Assembly: GCA_038049695.1 (NCBI GenBank)
Contig: CP142452.1
Location: 94,495,501-94,559,500 of the forward strand
Length of the DNA: 64,000 bases
Source: Cinnamomum chago
Lineage: Eukaryota; Streptophyta; Magnoliopsida; Laurales; Lauraceae
Direction of reading: 5' to 3'
Below are positions 1 through 11,095 of the stretch, one piece after another. The notes under the pieces were generated by a model, which did not search any database, was not told the DNA's origin, and saw only the letters and a program-made list of their open reading frames with translations. The translations under genes were made by a program, and so were the position numbers. Position 1 is the stretch's first letter. Each line of letters begins with the position of its first letter.

Positions 1-411
1 TTCGACGGTGGTGGAGTAGATTGAAGTGGCAAATACGTAAAACTTTGTGCAACACTTAAAACGTGTAATATCACATTGAACCTCGAGGCAATTAAGAGAC
101 CCATATCTGGCATGGTCATCCAATGCTCAATCGGTGCTCCTCTATCTAATGCAAAAAAGTTCAGTGAGTTGTAAACACGAGTCCACTGGTCATCACTACC
201 AAATATTGCGACATACTGTGTCCTGAATGTGTGCAATTCTTCTATTAAGTTATACCGGATAGTTGGCCATACATCTTCGTGAAGACCAAGACCGACAACT
301 ATCGCCCGAAATCCGCAATTTCCATCAGGTTTTACGTCTTGTACATGCATAATGTAAGGATGTAATATATGTGGAAACTGATGAACATATGTATGTACAG
401 AGTTGTTGTAA
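1..411 (-). other. OTU-type cysteine protease domain at the C-terminus of the FAR1-type MULE protein
   Basis: An open minus-strand frame runs from about 411 to the window edge without a stop. It contains VQDVKPDGNCGFRAI at roughly 344-300. The D-G-N-C signature carries the nucleophile Cys of OTU deubiquitinase-like proteases and is followed by VGLGLHEDVW, as in plant FAR1-OTU proteins. The catalytic His expected near the end of the domain would lie outside the window. This frame is offset from the upstream SWIM exon, so either an unseen intron or a frame break separates them. Confidence 0.75.
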
Positions 412-2657
412 ATAGAGGAGCAACTGTGTCTCGCTGCTTCCTGAAACTGGAAAATATTTGCTGCAACTTTTTTTTCGAGGAGGGCCGTCCACGAGTGTTC
501 GTCTTAACAGCAGGTTCACGAATTGAAGTTATTGATGGTGTGATTATCTCCTTCAACTTCCTCAAAAGATTGAATTTACCATGCCTTGTTTGCCGCTGAA
601 ACTGTTCCGTGAACACTTGTAGCTCGACGTCACAATCGATGTCATCGTCTTGAAGAGACACACACGGTGATAAGTCAAGTTTTCTCCAAAATTTATCTAT
701 GGAATCAATTGGTATGGGACGACCATTGTTCAAATATATTGCTTGCTCGTGCATACATGGCAGTTCGTAGCTCGTACGAAGTCGACATCCGCATTTGTAG
801 GAAACTTCTCCGACATCCTTAGACCGCTCAAATTCATTCAAAATCAGATGCAATGCGTGATTTGAAACGAAACCACATAATTCCTGGAAGTGCGGTATAT
901 TGAATCGATGTTGGACGATAGTTTTGCTTTGCTCAATACTTGCTTTGATAGCTATGTCCTGTGATTGGATGACTTGGTGAATAAACAACAGCGATGTCTC
1001 CAAATCTGACTGTGATGACTCCAAGTATCGTTTCAACTTCGCATGCTGGCTCTCGACTCTATTAGTTGTCTGGTTTCCAAAATGCAGATATCTGTCAGTC
1101 CAGGCAGATACAAACATCTCCTTATACGGTGTCAACCATACATCCTTAAGATAATTAATCATACCTGGAAAGTTTTGCAACACTACCTCAAGGTCCGCCA
1201 ATTTGCACACATAGGCATTTTCAGTTTCAGATTCCAACAACATATTCCACATTTTGTAGAATGCATTACAGGATTTCTTGTCTGTTATTGATGGCCTGCA
1301 CTTGCTCAAAATACTCCTATAAATGTGCAACCTATAGAGTAATTTCTTAGCATCGGGAAATACCTTGGCAGACGCATTCATCAAAGCCAACTCTCTGTCC
1401 GTGACAATAATTCGCGGACCGGTGCATCCATCCATTGTTGACTGCAGACACCTTAAAGCCCAAGTATAATTGAACACTTTTTCTGAGTGCATGAACACGA
1501 ATGCTACGCAAAATATCATATTAGTTGCCGTTACGCCAACAATCTCAAGGAGAGGCATACTGTACCTATTTTTTCTTTTTATCAGTATCAAGAATATTCA
1601 TTAAAAGGAGACAAGTAAAATGAACACGAAAGCTGGGAAAGAGAAATGAGTAAAAAAAAAAAAAAAAAAAAAGCAGTACCTATTTGTTTTATATGTTGCG
1701 TCCATCAATAACACGTGCGGGAATGCACGCCATCGCTCTAATGATCCTGGATGTGCGAAGAATAAATCTTCAAGGTCATTGGTTACAGCATTTGTTCGAC
1801 TCTCGAAAATGTATCATTCACGTTGTAGGAATGACATGACAACTTGCATCTGGGTTTTACCGGCTTTCTCTGCAATCCGAAATTTCTTGCGTGCATTGTA
1901 TATGGTCTCAATAGTAGACATGTTATCCGAATTCTGCTTCTTCAACGATGTCAAGATATCTCTTGGCTTTACATTTTTCGTAGACAGATGTACCGTCAAC
2001 TGGATTTCTGATTCAGAGAGCCGACCGGGGTATGGATGTCCCTCCATATATGATGCAGGGGCATGGTTATGTGTTCCACATACTACCATTGTCATCCAGT
2101 CATCACCTGTTTGCAATTTCACCCCTTTCACTTTGAAAGGACAATCATTTTTTTTGTGCCTGTAACCTTCATGGAAGTTTTCTTGCTTCTGTATGTGCCA
2201 CCACGATCACATTGGAACAACAATCTAGGACTCTTCCCGATTATACTAGTCTCTGACCTTTTAATGACGATGATATATCCTAAATTGCGTCCAGTATTTT
2301 GAATCCAATCAATTAGAGATTGACGCGAATTAAATACCTGAAAATGTATTCATTCTGTTAGAAATTAACAACTTTTTAATAAAAATTGACAAAATAAAAC
2401 ATAATTGGAATTGAATTAATATCATACCATGTCCGTGGAAAATTCGTTTGTAACATTTTCATCCACATTTTTCTCTTCTTGTTTTATTTCGTTTCTGAGA
2501 ATATCATCCTAACAACAATATACATTCACTTGAGTATCTGCAATTAATAAAAAAAATATTTCCTGAAATAATTAAAGAATTAAATATTTACCTCTTCACT
2601 TGAACCACTTGACAATCGCAGATCATTGGCCCAAATTCTCAGTTGATCCAAATTCAT
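1..2657 (-). pseudogene. FAR1-type MULE transposase with C-terminal OTU domain, decayed, runs off the left edge
   Basis: Reads on the minus strand. Exon 1 (2657-2592) starts MNLDQLRIW and exon 2 is 2508-2428. Exon 3 (2337-1680) holds a FAR1-like DNA-binding region (GYIIVIKRS, CGTHNHAP) and ends with the first catalytic Asp in LLMDATYKTN. A 114-bp GT-AG intron (1679-1566) leads to exon 4 with the second Asp (IVTDRELALM), the catalytic Glu region (NRVESQHAKLK) and a SWIM zinc finger (CGC...CMH). All introns found are GT-AG and in phase. Decay is visible: the frame shifts within exon 3 near 2165, an in-frame TGA lies at 1814-1816, and the frame changes again near 400-480 before the OTU part. FAR1/FHY3 proteins are MULE-derived; the OTU fusion and the decay favour a transposon remnant over a host FRS gene. 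No terminal inverted repeat was found, so element limits are unknown. Confidence 0.85.
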
Positions 2658-2754
2658 ATCTTCTACTAGTATACATATTGCCAAGAAGAATCATATCTAT
2701 GTATATATAGACTAAAACACAGATATGATGGAACTAAAAAAAACATACTTTAAT

Positions 2755-2850
2755 AGAGAATATATTCCCTACAGAGAATATATTCCCTGCAGGGAATATA
2801 TTCTTTATTTTTAGAGAATATATTTCCTGTTGAGAATATATTCCTTGTAG
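2755..2850. repeat. Array of a palindromic GAATATATTC motif
   Basis: Five near copies of GAGAATATATTCC lie at 15-35 bp spacing just upstream (on the minus strand) of the first exon of the FAR1-type transposase. The core GGGAATATATTCCC is a perfect palindrome in one copy. The position would suit subterminal transposase sites or promoter elements, but that is inference. Confidence 0.6.
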
Positions 2851-2953
2851 CTACTAGTGAAATGAGGTTCACTTAAGTACACCCTTTGACACCCATTTAT
2901 TTTCTTGATGAGCATAACAGAGGACAAGCAAAAATAAGATGGCGGTGCCGTCC

Positions 2954-3020
2954 GGTCTTGTCGTCCAAGGGCCCCCACGTCCAAGGGTCTTGTCGTCCAA
3001 GGGCCCCACGTCCAAGGGCC
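2954..3020. repeat. Short GC-rich tandem repeat
   Basis: Two units built from GTCTTGTCGTCCAAGGGCCC and CACGTCCAAGGG lie head to tail. It is non-coding and unlike the AT-rich surroundings. Confidence 0.7.
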
Positions 3021-3090
3021 AACAGAGAGAGACCCGTGTCAACAAAAAAAAAATCTTTCAATCCCCCACGTGGAATACAGTGTAGTGTGG

Positions 3091-3151
3091 TAGTACTTAG
3101 ATGTAAAAAGCAAGGACAACCCCTAGTACTTAGTTGTAAAAAGCAAGGATG
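3091..3151. repeat. Short tandem duplication around TAGTACTTAG
   Basis: Two copies of TAGTACTTAGNTGTAAAAAG followed by CAAGGA, about 33 bp apart. No gene is visible from 2658 to 3437. Confidence 0.6.
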
Positions 3152-3444
3152 GCCTGGGATTATGTGTGTCATAAAACTCCTATGGCCGTACACCAAACTA
3201 CTCCTTTCAGATGAGACTTGTACGTTTATACCCACCCTATTACCACTAGAGTGGGTGCAAATACTAACACCCTTTCTCTAAGTTGCTCCATATCTCAGTT
3301 TGGAGTTGTTTCACAGCTCAACTGCACGGTCAGCTATCCTTCTTGGGTTCCCTCCCGAGTCATCCATCAAATGAATAGTTTCGACAGAGATGACAAAAGG
3401 CCTATCAATTGCCACTGGCATGTACTCTACTCATTGTGGGTGAG

Positions 3445-5755
3445 TGTCACGACCCGGACCCGAAATCAGAGTCATTAGGGTTAACCCCCGGGTCGCGATG
3501 CTCATACTTACTCCCGTAAACCCCAATTAACCGAAGTCCACAAGGGATCTTGCATACGTACTTGTCAATGTACAATGCGGAATATACAATAATATACATT
3601 GACAACCATTTAACAAAACAAATCAAATACTTTACTTTGAATCATAAAGTTCACTTTACATGATTTCATTTCTCCTACTATCAACCACTGCATATTTAAA
3701 TACAATGCAGGGGACACTACTTACAATACTAAAATGAATACATAAAACAATTTCTAAAATGTTTCCAAAATACTCTATGTTATCCTCTCTCAAATCACGT
3801 CCATTCAGCTAGACCTCCTGGAGGTATCGAATGGGCCTCCTCCGCTGGCGGGACGGTCTCGGAAGGACCGGCACGGGCAACTGAGCCTGTAATATCATCA
3901 GTAATACCGTGAATACGACGGTTCAACAAGGTATACATACATTTACAGCATATTCATAATTCCTACAATTCATTGCTTAAAAGTTCTAAGCAATCAATAT
4001 CCAATACAAATAACAATGACAATAATACTGGCAACTACAGTAGCATTGGTTCCAACTCCATTCAATTCTTCCCAAAAGGAAGCATTTCATATTCATTTAT
4101 TCATTAGGTTCAACCTTTATTAATGGCTTTTCAATGTATGACTTTTCAGTCAATGACCTTTCGGTCCAATAAGGTGGGATCTCCCAGTGTCTTGATCAGA
4201 GATCACTGGTGTCACCACGGGCTCCGGAAGACCCCAATCTCATCTACTGCAGTAGGAATAGTCATTTCATTTCAATTCACATTTCAATTCAATTCAATAA
4301 TGAGTTCGGACCCTTTAACAATTCGTACCAATCTCATTCTCATTCTAAAGCAAGCCTCTAACCAATCCTCTAACCAACCCTTGAGTGCAACTATGGTTGT
4401 TAATGCAAGTATTACTATAGATGACATTACTAAGTTGATTATGCATTAGGTAACCCTAGTTAGCACTTATGGAGGTTTAAATCTCTTAGGCTTTCAAGTT
4501 AGATCAGTCACAATTTACCCCACAAGTTGTCTTCACTTTATGGGGAGTCTTTATGACCACATAAGCGATTTTAGTTCGCGCAAAAATCCAAAACTCATTG
4601 GACTCGAATCGAGTCCCCCAATCGCTCGGACCTAATGGTCCTCGCGATTGGCCAAATTATTCCTTACTACGAATAATCTGGTCAATTTCGGCTACCTCGG
4701 CGGCTACCTAGTGGTTAGCCGCAACTGTGCAGGCGGCTAGCCGAACTGTACTGGCAGCTAGCCGAAATTCGGCTGGCGGCTAGCCGAACCAAGTTCGGTT
4801 AGCTCACGGTCAGCTTTCCAGAAGCTGATTTTTTTAACAGAGATTTCTAACAAATTTCGGTCAGCTCGACGGTCACCTCGCGACTAGCCGAAATTCCAAT
4901 TTCAGCTGATCGAAATTTGGTGGTTAGCTTTCCAGAAGCTCGTCAAATTCGGATTTTCTGACGATTAGCTTTGCGGCTAGCCGAAGTTCGCCCAGAAGCT
5001 CATTTTCGAGCTTTAGAAATTCTGAACCAAATCCACATTTTTGAACTCCTTGAGTTCATACAAGTTATATAAAAGCTTAAATCGCTATAAATGCATATAC
5101 TTGTCTTGCTTGAAGCTTGATATAGATAAAACTCCTCTCTTAGCTTAACTTGAGTGGCAATCCCTTAACTTGAAGCTTTGATTTCCAAGAAGACTCCAAG
5201 AAGATGATCAAGAAGATGAAGAAGAAGAAGATGATAGCTGCCCCTTTCACTCAAATCACCTCACACACACACTTGATGAAGAAACGGAGGAAGAAAGAAG
5301 AAGAAACGGATGGAGGAGTTGTTGCTTAGGTTTAGGAGGAGATGAATGAGGTTCATCTCATCTTATAAAGGAAATTTTGCATTTAAACCCCCTTAATTTC
5401 ATTTAATTCCAATTCAAGTCAAATGATGTTCCATTTGATCCGATAGAATCAATTCAAGCCTTTTATGAAACTCGTCGTACTCGTCGAGATACACATGCTA
5501 GTATCAAGAGTTTCCGAATTCGATCAAATACATACAAATCCGTATTTCCGAAAAAAGGTCTTTGGTTTGCTCATTTGAGCTTCATTTTCTATTCCATTCA
5601 ATTCATTTCATAATCTCATTTACTATTAAGCCTATATTAGGCAAATTCCAATCCATTTGGCGATAAATCATCATTAGTTCATTTAAATCGGCTTAATTAG
5701 TCTTAAGTTCAATTAATTAGAGTTAATCGTGATTAACTCGGGACGGAGCCTAACA
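3445..5755 (-). mobile_element. LTR-like fossil element, copy A (2.3 kb)
   Basis: Starts TGTCACGACCCGG and ends GGAGCCTAACA, flanked by a perfect 5-bp duplication GTGAG (3440-3444 and 5756-5760). The sense strand is judged minus because there a TATA-like TTATAAG (about 5368) precedes a CT-rich leader. Other parts in sense order are a palindrome array (4996-4688), a core segment with CTACTGCAGTAG (about 4255-4150), and a short reading segment ending GGLAEW (about 3895-3800) that copy B shares. Near the sense start is the family motif ACTCGTCGAGATACACATG. No gag or pol genes are present. The perfect duplication suggests a fairly recent insertion. Most simply a solo LTR; family not identified. 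Confidence 0.75.
4688..4996. repeat. Palindrome array of copy A (core CGGCTAGCCG)
   Basis: GGCTAGCCGAA and degenerate forms recur at least seven times in about 300 bp, with TTCCAGAAGCT recurring between groups. The core CGGCTAGCCG is a perfect 10-bp palindrome. Confidence 0.8.
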
Positions 5756-6121
5756 GTGAGGGAGGTCTGTCTGTAGTTAAACTACAGCAGACCCTGCTGT
5801 AGGTAGGCGTCCAAGGGTTGTGGGTTCATCCACTTCGGCTCACATTCATCCCAACCAATCCATCATCCATCCAACTTCGCCGGCCATCAGATCTCTATCA
5901 CACACATTAAATCTCCATCACACACATTAGAAAATATCAGCCATTGGATGAGAGAAAAGGTTGAAGAGAGAGAAAATATTTTTTGAAAGTGAGTTGAAGA
6001 GAGAGAAAATATTTTAAAATACAAAATATTTTTTAATTTTATCTTATTTAAAAAATACCAACCATTGGTTGCTGTGGGTTTGGATCCTACCTACAGCAGA
6101 CCCCCCTCACCCACTCATTGG

Positions 6122-8443
6122 ACCTTCCGCGATCTGTTTTTACCAATGAAAGCAAACACCGCGTTGCCACCTATGTATAGACACTAGAGTGTAGACTAAA
6201 CCCTAAGACCAGATGCCCGTATCCATGTCTATCAAACAAACTGCTACCTTTTGAACACCTTGTCTGATTGGACTTTCCAATTCTCCAGGTCTGAATACAG
6301 TTGTTGTAAGTGATACAATCCCGAGTAAACTACGGCCTTCACAAGGATGTAGAGTTTCAGGAGGGCTGCTGATCAGAGCCAAAAATATACTTAATTTTTA
6401 CTTCTATTCCATGGTCAAGCAGGAATGCAGGATGATCCTAGCCGTGAATGCACTTTGGGTTTTTTTTCCATGCTTTGTATGTTTTTATTTTACCAAGCAA
6501 TTCTATGTTTTTGCCTGGGGTTCTTGGAGATGCATTGTTTGCATCAATTTTTCCATGAAAAAAAATAAATCAATTCATCTAGTATGAATTAGCTTTATTC
6601 ATCTCTCTACCCTCAAATCCATAATGATACATTTCCATCCGTTTTCTTACACTTTCGCAATTTTGTTTTCTTCTCTTATTTGTCTATGTTTTGAATCTAC
6701 TGATCTCTACAAAGAGACAGAAATAAGATAAAACCAGGATTTGGGCCAAACAGGTCAATAAGGAGTTGGGCTTATGGGTCAGGCAACCACCCATGAACCT
6801 ATCCATGAAATGGTTGTACCAACTAGGTAAGGATAGGGGAAGTAGTCAAAGCAATCTGTTGTAACCAAAGTCCCCTTGAATAAGCACTGAAGGTCCACTG
6901 TACTTTATCCCTATTATACTCTACTCATTGTAACTATAAATATGTCAGCAGGATATACAAAGGCAACAAGAGAAAATTCTCTCTCAATCTCTTTCCTCTG
7001 ATTTACATTCTAAACCCAGCATATATTAATTTAAGGTGTCTTGTTTGTCAAAAACACATTTTCTTAAAAAAGAGGTCACATAGTGATTGTCCATTTGTAC
7101 TCTCTAGTGAAAAGTGTGAGATGAGAAGTGCATTTCTTTAAATTTTGCTAATATTGTTTTTGGAGAGGTTGGAATGCATTGGCTTCAAACAAAAAACAAC
7201 AGCACTTGGCCAAGTTGTGCGCTTTGAAGAAAATAGAGATAACGGACGTTTCAGATATCAAGAACGACAGCGCTAGGAGAGAGATTAAACAGTATTACAG
7301 ATGCAATTTAGAATTCTCTCTCTGCGGTTGAATAGAGAGGATGATAGTTGAGTTTTTATAGATGTGTTACAGTCTTAATCAAGGAGATCAGACCTCAGGT
7401 CAAATCAATTTGCTTTGATTATGACCAATTAGAATAAATCAAAGATTTGATGGTTAATTTATAGGGTTAGAAACTAGAAATTATCAGTGATGGAACTTTT
7501 GTGCCTAGGTTAATTGGTGAGGGACAAGGCTTGGAGTCCATCATGGCAGTATGTGAATGGAGGTTCAATATTATCTAACTCCAAGTTGACAACCACTCAT
7601 TTCCATCATCACATTTTAACTTCCTATCCTATGTTCCTCTCTAGCCAATCCACTTGATCTCTCCCAATTATATCAAACTCCAAGTTGTCCAAACTGATGG
7701 CCACCCTGTCTTTTTCAAGAAATTGGGATTGGAAAAAAAATCACAAATCTGATATTTCTTCTTTATCTTCCAATTGTTATTCCATTTTCCAAGGTTACCA
7801 TCTGATTAGATTGCGTTCTTTCCCACTCTTTAATTAATCCATTTATTTCTAGACCATTGTTGTTTTCTGATTTCTACAAGCAATCTACTATCAATAATTT
7901 GCACAGAGCTCTTTGCTTCTCTCCCTTATTCACTTGGATATAAGTTATTTCTCTTCCGCCCTATATGCGATTTGAATCTCCTCCAAGGTTGCTTGTTTAC
8001 TTTTTCAATGATGCCACGATGGTGAGCCACCCACAAATTTGATTTTGAGGTTCTTCGATTTCTTTGCCAGACAATTAAATCCACCCATCAGTTACTATCT
8101 CCTTCCACTAGCTTCAAACCAGATCTTTAAAGCACTCCACTTACAACCAAGTAAGCCCAAAGCAAAAACGAGTAGGCTTCCTATACTTCCCCATAGATTC
8201 CAAGATAGTGAATTGGTATCTATGCTTGTGAAGGCTTTCAACAAGATGCTAGTGTAGATGTCAAGCCAGTCGCATCTGCCAAGAATCTATCAAGCCTCGA
8301 CATAATTGGTGACTCCTGATGATTTGACAATGTGAATCGGGCATCCACAAGGAGAAGATCAACCAAAGCTTGATGATTAATCTAGTTAGAGAAGCCTTTC
8401 ATGGCAGCCATGAACTTTCTTTTTCTACTGGTAACAGTTGTCA
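6122..8443. other. Gene-free stretch with LTR-like promoter fragments
   Basis: No gene seen. Two pieces look like retroelement promoters. At 6735-7032 (+), ACTATAAATATG is followed by a CT-rich leader. At 7190-7480 (-), CATCTATAAAAACTC on the minus strand is followed by CATCCTCTCTATTC. Neither has clear ends or a target duplication. The rest is AT-rich DNA. Confidence 0.4.
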
Positions 8444-8800
8444 CCAGTGTTTTAAAACATTGAGGTGTGAGGCGAGGTGTTCTAATTGACCAACAGATGG
8501 GCATAACCCTCAAATGTGTTGGGGTGTAAGCCTCATGAGCCTTTTAATCAGTGTAGAATTAAGTCAAACCTAGTCAAAATAATCTTCACGTTTCTTTTCT
8601 TTCTTTCTTTTTTTCTTCTTTTCGAAAAAACAGAGACTTGAGACATCGCGAGTACTTAAAATTATAAATTCCCTTTTCCTTTTCCTTAAGGGCCCGTTTG
8701 GTAATTTACTTTGAGCACCACTGAAGCGGATGCTCACGCCAAAAAACCACACCTTAGACTACGACATTTTGGGAACCCTTGCCCCAAGGCAGGCCTTGAG
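8444..8800. mobile_element. Possible hAT-type MITE remnants
   Basis: AGTGTTTTAAAACATTGAGG with GAGGCGAGG at 8446-8480 and GGCCTTGAGGCATAAGCCC near 8790 resemble the ends of a common plant hAT-derived repeat. A second hAT-like end, GGGCCCGTTTGG (8690-8701), lies inside. No duplication could be matched, so the limits are soft. Confidence 0.35.
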
Positions 8801-10040
8801 GCATAAGCCCTAAATACTTCTGAAAAGACTTGTTACAAATACAGATTCATTTTCAAGATGCTAATGAAGGAAAGGAAAATGACCGTATGTCATACTTATA
8901 ATGTACTAGGGATATGGTCTGAAAGAAGGTATTGCATTATTAATAATTCATGTGGCAAAGAATAAATAGGTGGAGATGTCAATTATTGTTCATAGACCAA
9001 GATAGCTATGTGGCAGCTGTAACTCAATCTTTTGGACATATTTAAATATGGATATCGTTTATACCCAACTTTATACAACTCGTTTCAACTTACAAATTAC
9101 TGAAAGTCCCTGTTTTATTGTCTGGGTAAAATATTGATATCTGGGGTCTCTAATTTTTTTATATTCAGTAACTAGAACAATTTAGAGAGAGCTAGGAAGA
9201 TCATATGGGTTTCTTGGCTCTTTCCAAATTTAATGGAACGTGTTTGTGGGTAGTAAATTGTAATCTATTAGAATGTATGGTGTATGTAAATGCCTCTGAA
9301 AGGTTTTTGAGCAAGACAAAGTGGGGATTTGAACAGGGTTGTTATGACAGGTTATTAGAATATGTGTAGAATGTCTTTGGAAGAAAAAAATTTTATTGCA
9401 TCTTGCATCACTTCTTATTCTTTGATGGATTAATATCATTTGCACAGTGACTTCTTATTGCTCATTAGATGGCTTGATTGGAGCAATGACTTGTTATCCT
9501 AAGTTGTTGCCCAGTTGGTTAGGGACACAAATGTACGAGAATGTGGGAATTAGAGTATCCAGTGTAGCCACACACACAACCCCCCCTCCATAGACGTATA
9601 AAATGTAATTTTTATTGTGGTTGGAGTAGTGTGGGCTATGAAAAAGGTCGGGTATGTTGATGTCCTTTGTGCGTTAAAGAGGAAGTGGATTGATGGATTG
9701 CTATGTGAATGTTTATCGTATTGGAAGTTTACGGGGTCTGGTGTTATGTTGGTTGGCTACATTTGCACCTTTGCACATTTGGAAAATTGTAGTTTGCGTT
9801 GATGCTTGGTTTATTGGTATGATACATCTCAAGTTTCTTGTATAGATGGTGATTTGCTTCTGTTTAAATTACATTGCTATTTGTAGCAGGAGCAGGTCTG
9901 TTTTATTTTTTCAGTTATCGAAGGCTACTTCCTCTCCCATCTTCATGTCGGTGGAAGTTAAAAGTAATTTGTCACTTTTGTTGTTCTTCGAATCAGGAGA
10001 ATATCTTCTTCTTCTTTTTTGCAAAGTTGGGCTATTGACC
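8801..10040. other. Gene-free AT-rich stretch
   Basis: Several short open frames (for example 9617-9802 and 9846-10061) have no recognisable domain, splice context or composition bias. No structured repeat was seen. Confidence 0.5.
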
Positions 10041-10044
10041 AGTA

Positions 10045-10150
10045 GTGATACTTTAAATTAGGTGATCGAGGGATCAATCCCTGGGCATGTGAGTCATACT
10101 AAGGTGTCAGACACCACTCAACCATGAGTGTGTTGGCAGTGAGATGTTTG
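10045..10150 (-). mobile_element. tRNA-derived SINE, family 2, copy 1
   Basis: On the minus strand the head reads CATGGTTGAGTGGTG (A-box like) and, about 45 bases on, CCCAGGGATTGATCCCTC (B-box like). The copy at 56936-57045 shares both boxes and the segment between them. The 3' limit is unclear. Confidence 0.6.
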
Positions 10151-10599
10151 TGTTTTTAAACACGCAGTTGCTTCTCTTTCTATGTGCCCCAGCGCAGCCA
10201 CATCCAAATGACATGCCTAACTATTTCTTTGCATCATAATTGTTTTTTACTCTTTATGAACTGAGACGAAAATAGTTTGAATTTGTTTACTGTTTGTATG
10301 GTTTAATGTTTATATGGTTTAAATATAACAGCATTTTCCTAAACCAATTTGTTTCTTTTCTTTTATTGAGATGTCATGCACTATATTATGTAGTATGAAT
10401 ATATGAATTGTGACTTCAATGAAGATCTGCAGAGATATGTAATTCCCGTGAGAATTGAAGCTCAAGAAAAGAGATATCTCTTGATGGCTTAGTTCTATAA
10501 TTAGTAAGGAGGGAGAGATTGAGGACGGTGTCAAACATAGGAATAGAGTTGGATAGTTAAAGTGAAGATTTGCTTCTGAAGTGCTTTGGGATCGGCACA
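10151..10599. other. Gene-free stretch
   Basis: Nothing recognisable. A minus-strand open frame at 10319-10600 lacks any domain and overlaps the start of the LINE tail. Confidence 0.5.
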
Positions 10600-11095
10600 T
10601 ATCAATAAGATTGAAGAATTTTTTTTATAAGACATTAATTGGACCTGCTATGACTTATGGAGTAGAATATTGGCCAATTAGGAAATAATAAATGAAAAAA
10701 AAAAAAACTGAGTATAGTAGAGATGAGAATGTTGAGATGGATGTATGGTAAAACTAAGAAAGATTAACTCAACACATTTTGGAACATCTAAAAGTAGTAT
10801 CAATGCATGATAAATTAAGAAATTCATTTGAGATAGTTTGGAAAACAAAGGCAATTAAAAGTGCCAATGAGAAAAAGTTTTTCTACGCAAGGCTTGTTTT
10901 GGTAAAATTCTATGTAGGTTGATGTCTCCCTCAAGAAAAAGTGGTAGATCGAAAAAAGAATATGAATCAAAAGGATGGATACGAATAAATGCAACCTTCC
11001 TGAGAATTCGGCCCCGGATAAATTGAAATGAAGAAACTAATTAATGTAGCTCATCCCAACATTGTAGGGACAAGGCTTTGATAACGATGATGATC
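10600..11095 (+). mobile_element. RTE-type LINE, 5'-truncated 3' end
   Basis: Fragments of the reverse transcriptase C-terminus are readable: KTLIGPAMTYGVEYWPIRK near 10630-10690 and VEMRMLRWMYGKTKKD near 10715-10765. They continue with a degraded form of the usual HLKVVSMHDKLR segment. The 3' end reads GTAGCTCATCCCAACATTG and closes with an AAGGCTTTGATAACGATGATGATC tail type, characteristic of plant RTE LINEs. Frame breaks are present, so it is dead. Confidence 0.8.

Larger units (their letters stand above)
3438..6112. mobile_element. Mutator-type MITE (about 360 bp) split by LTR-like copy A
   Basis: The outer ends are inverted: left GGGTGAGGGAGGTCTG (3438-3444, continued at 5761) and right CAGACCCCCCTCACCC ending at 6112. 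They are flanked by ACTCATTGT (3429-3437) and ACTCATTGG (6113-6121), a 9-bp target duplication with one mismatch, the size made by Mutator-family transposases. Inside lies a second inverted motif, CTACAGCAGACC, near both ends and an AT-rich middle. Copy A inserted seven bases inside the left end. With A and one duplication removed, the element is about 359 bp with no coding capacity. Confidence 0.75.
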
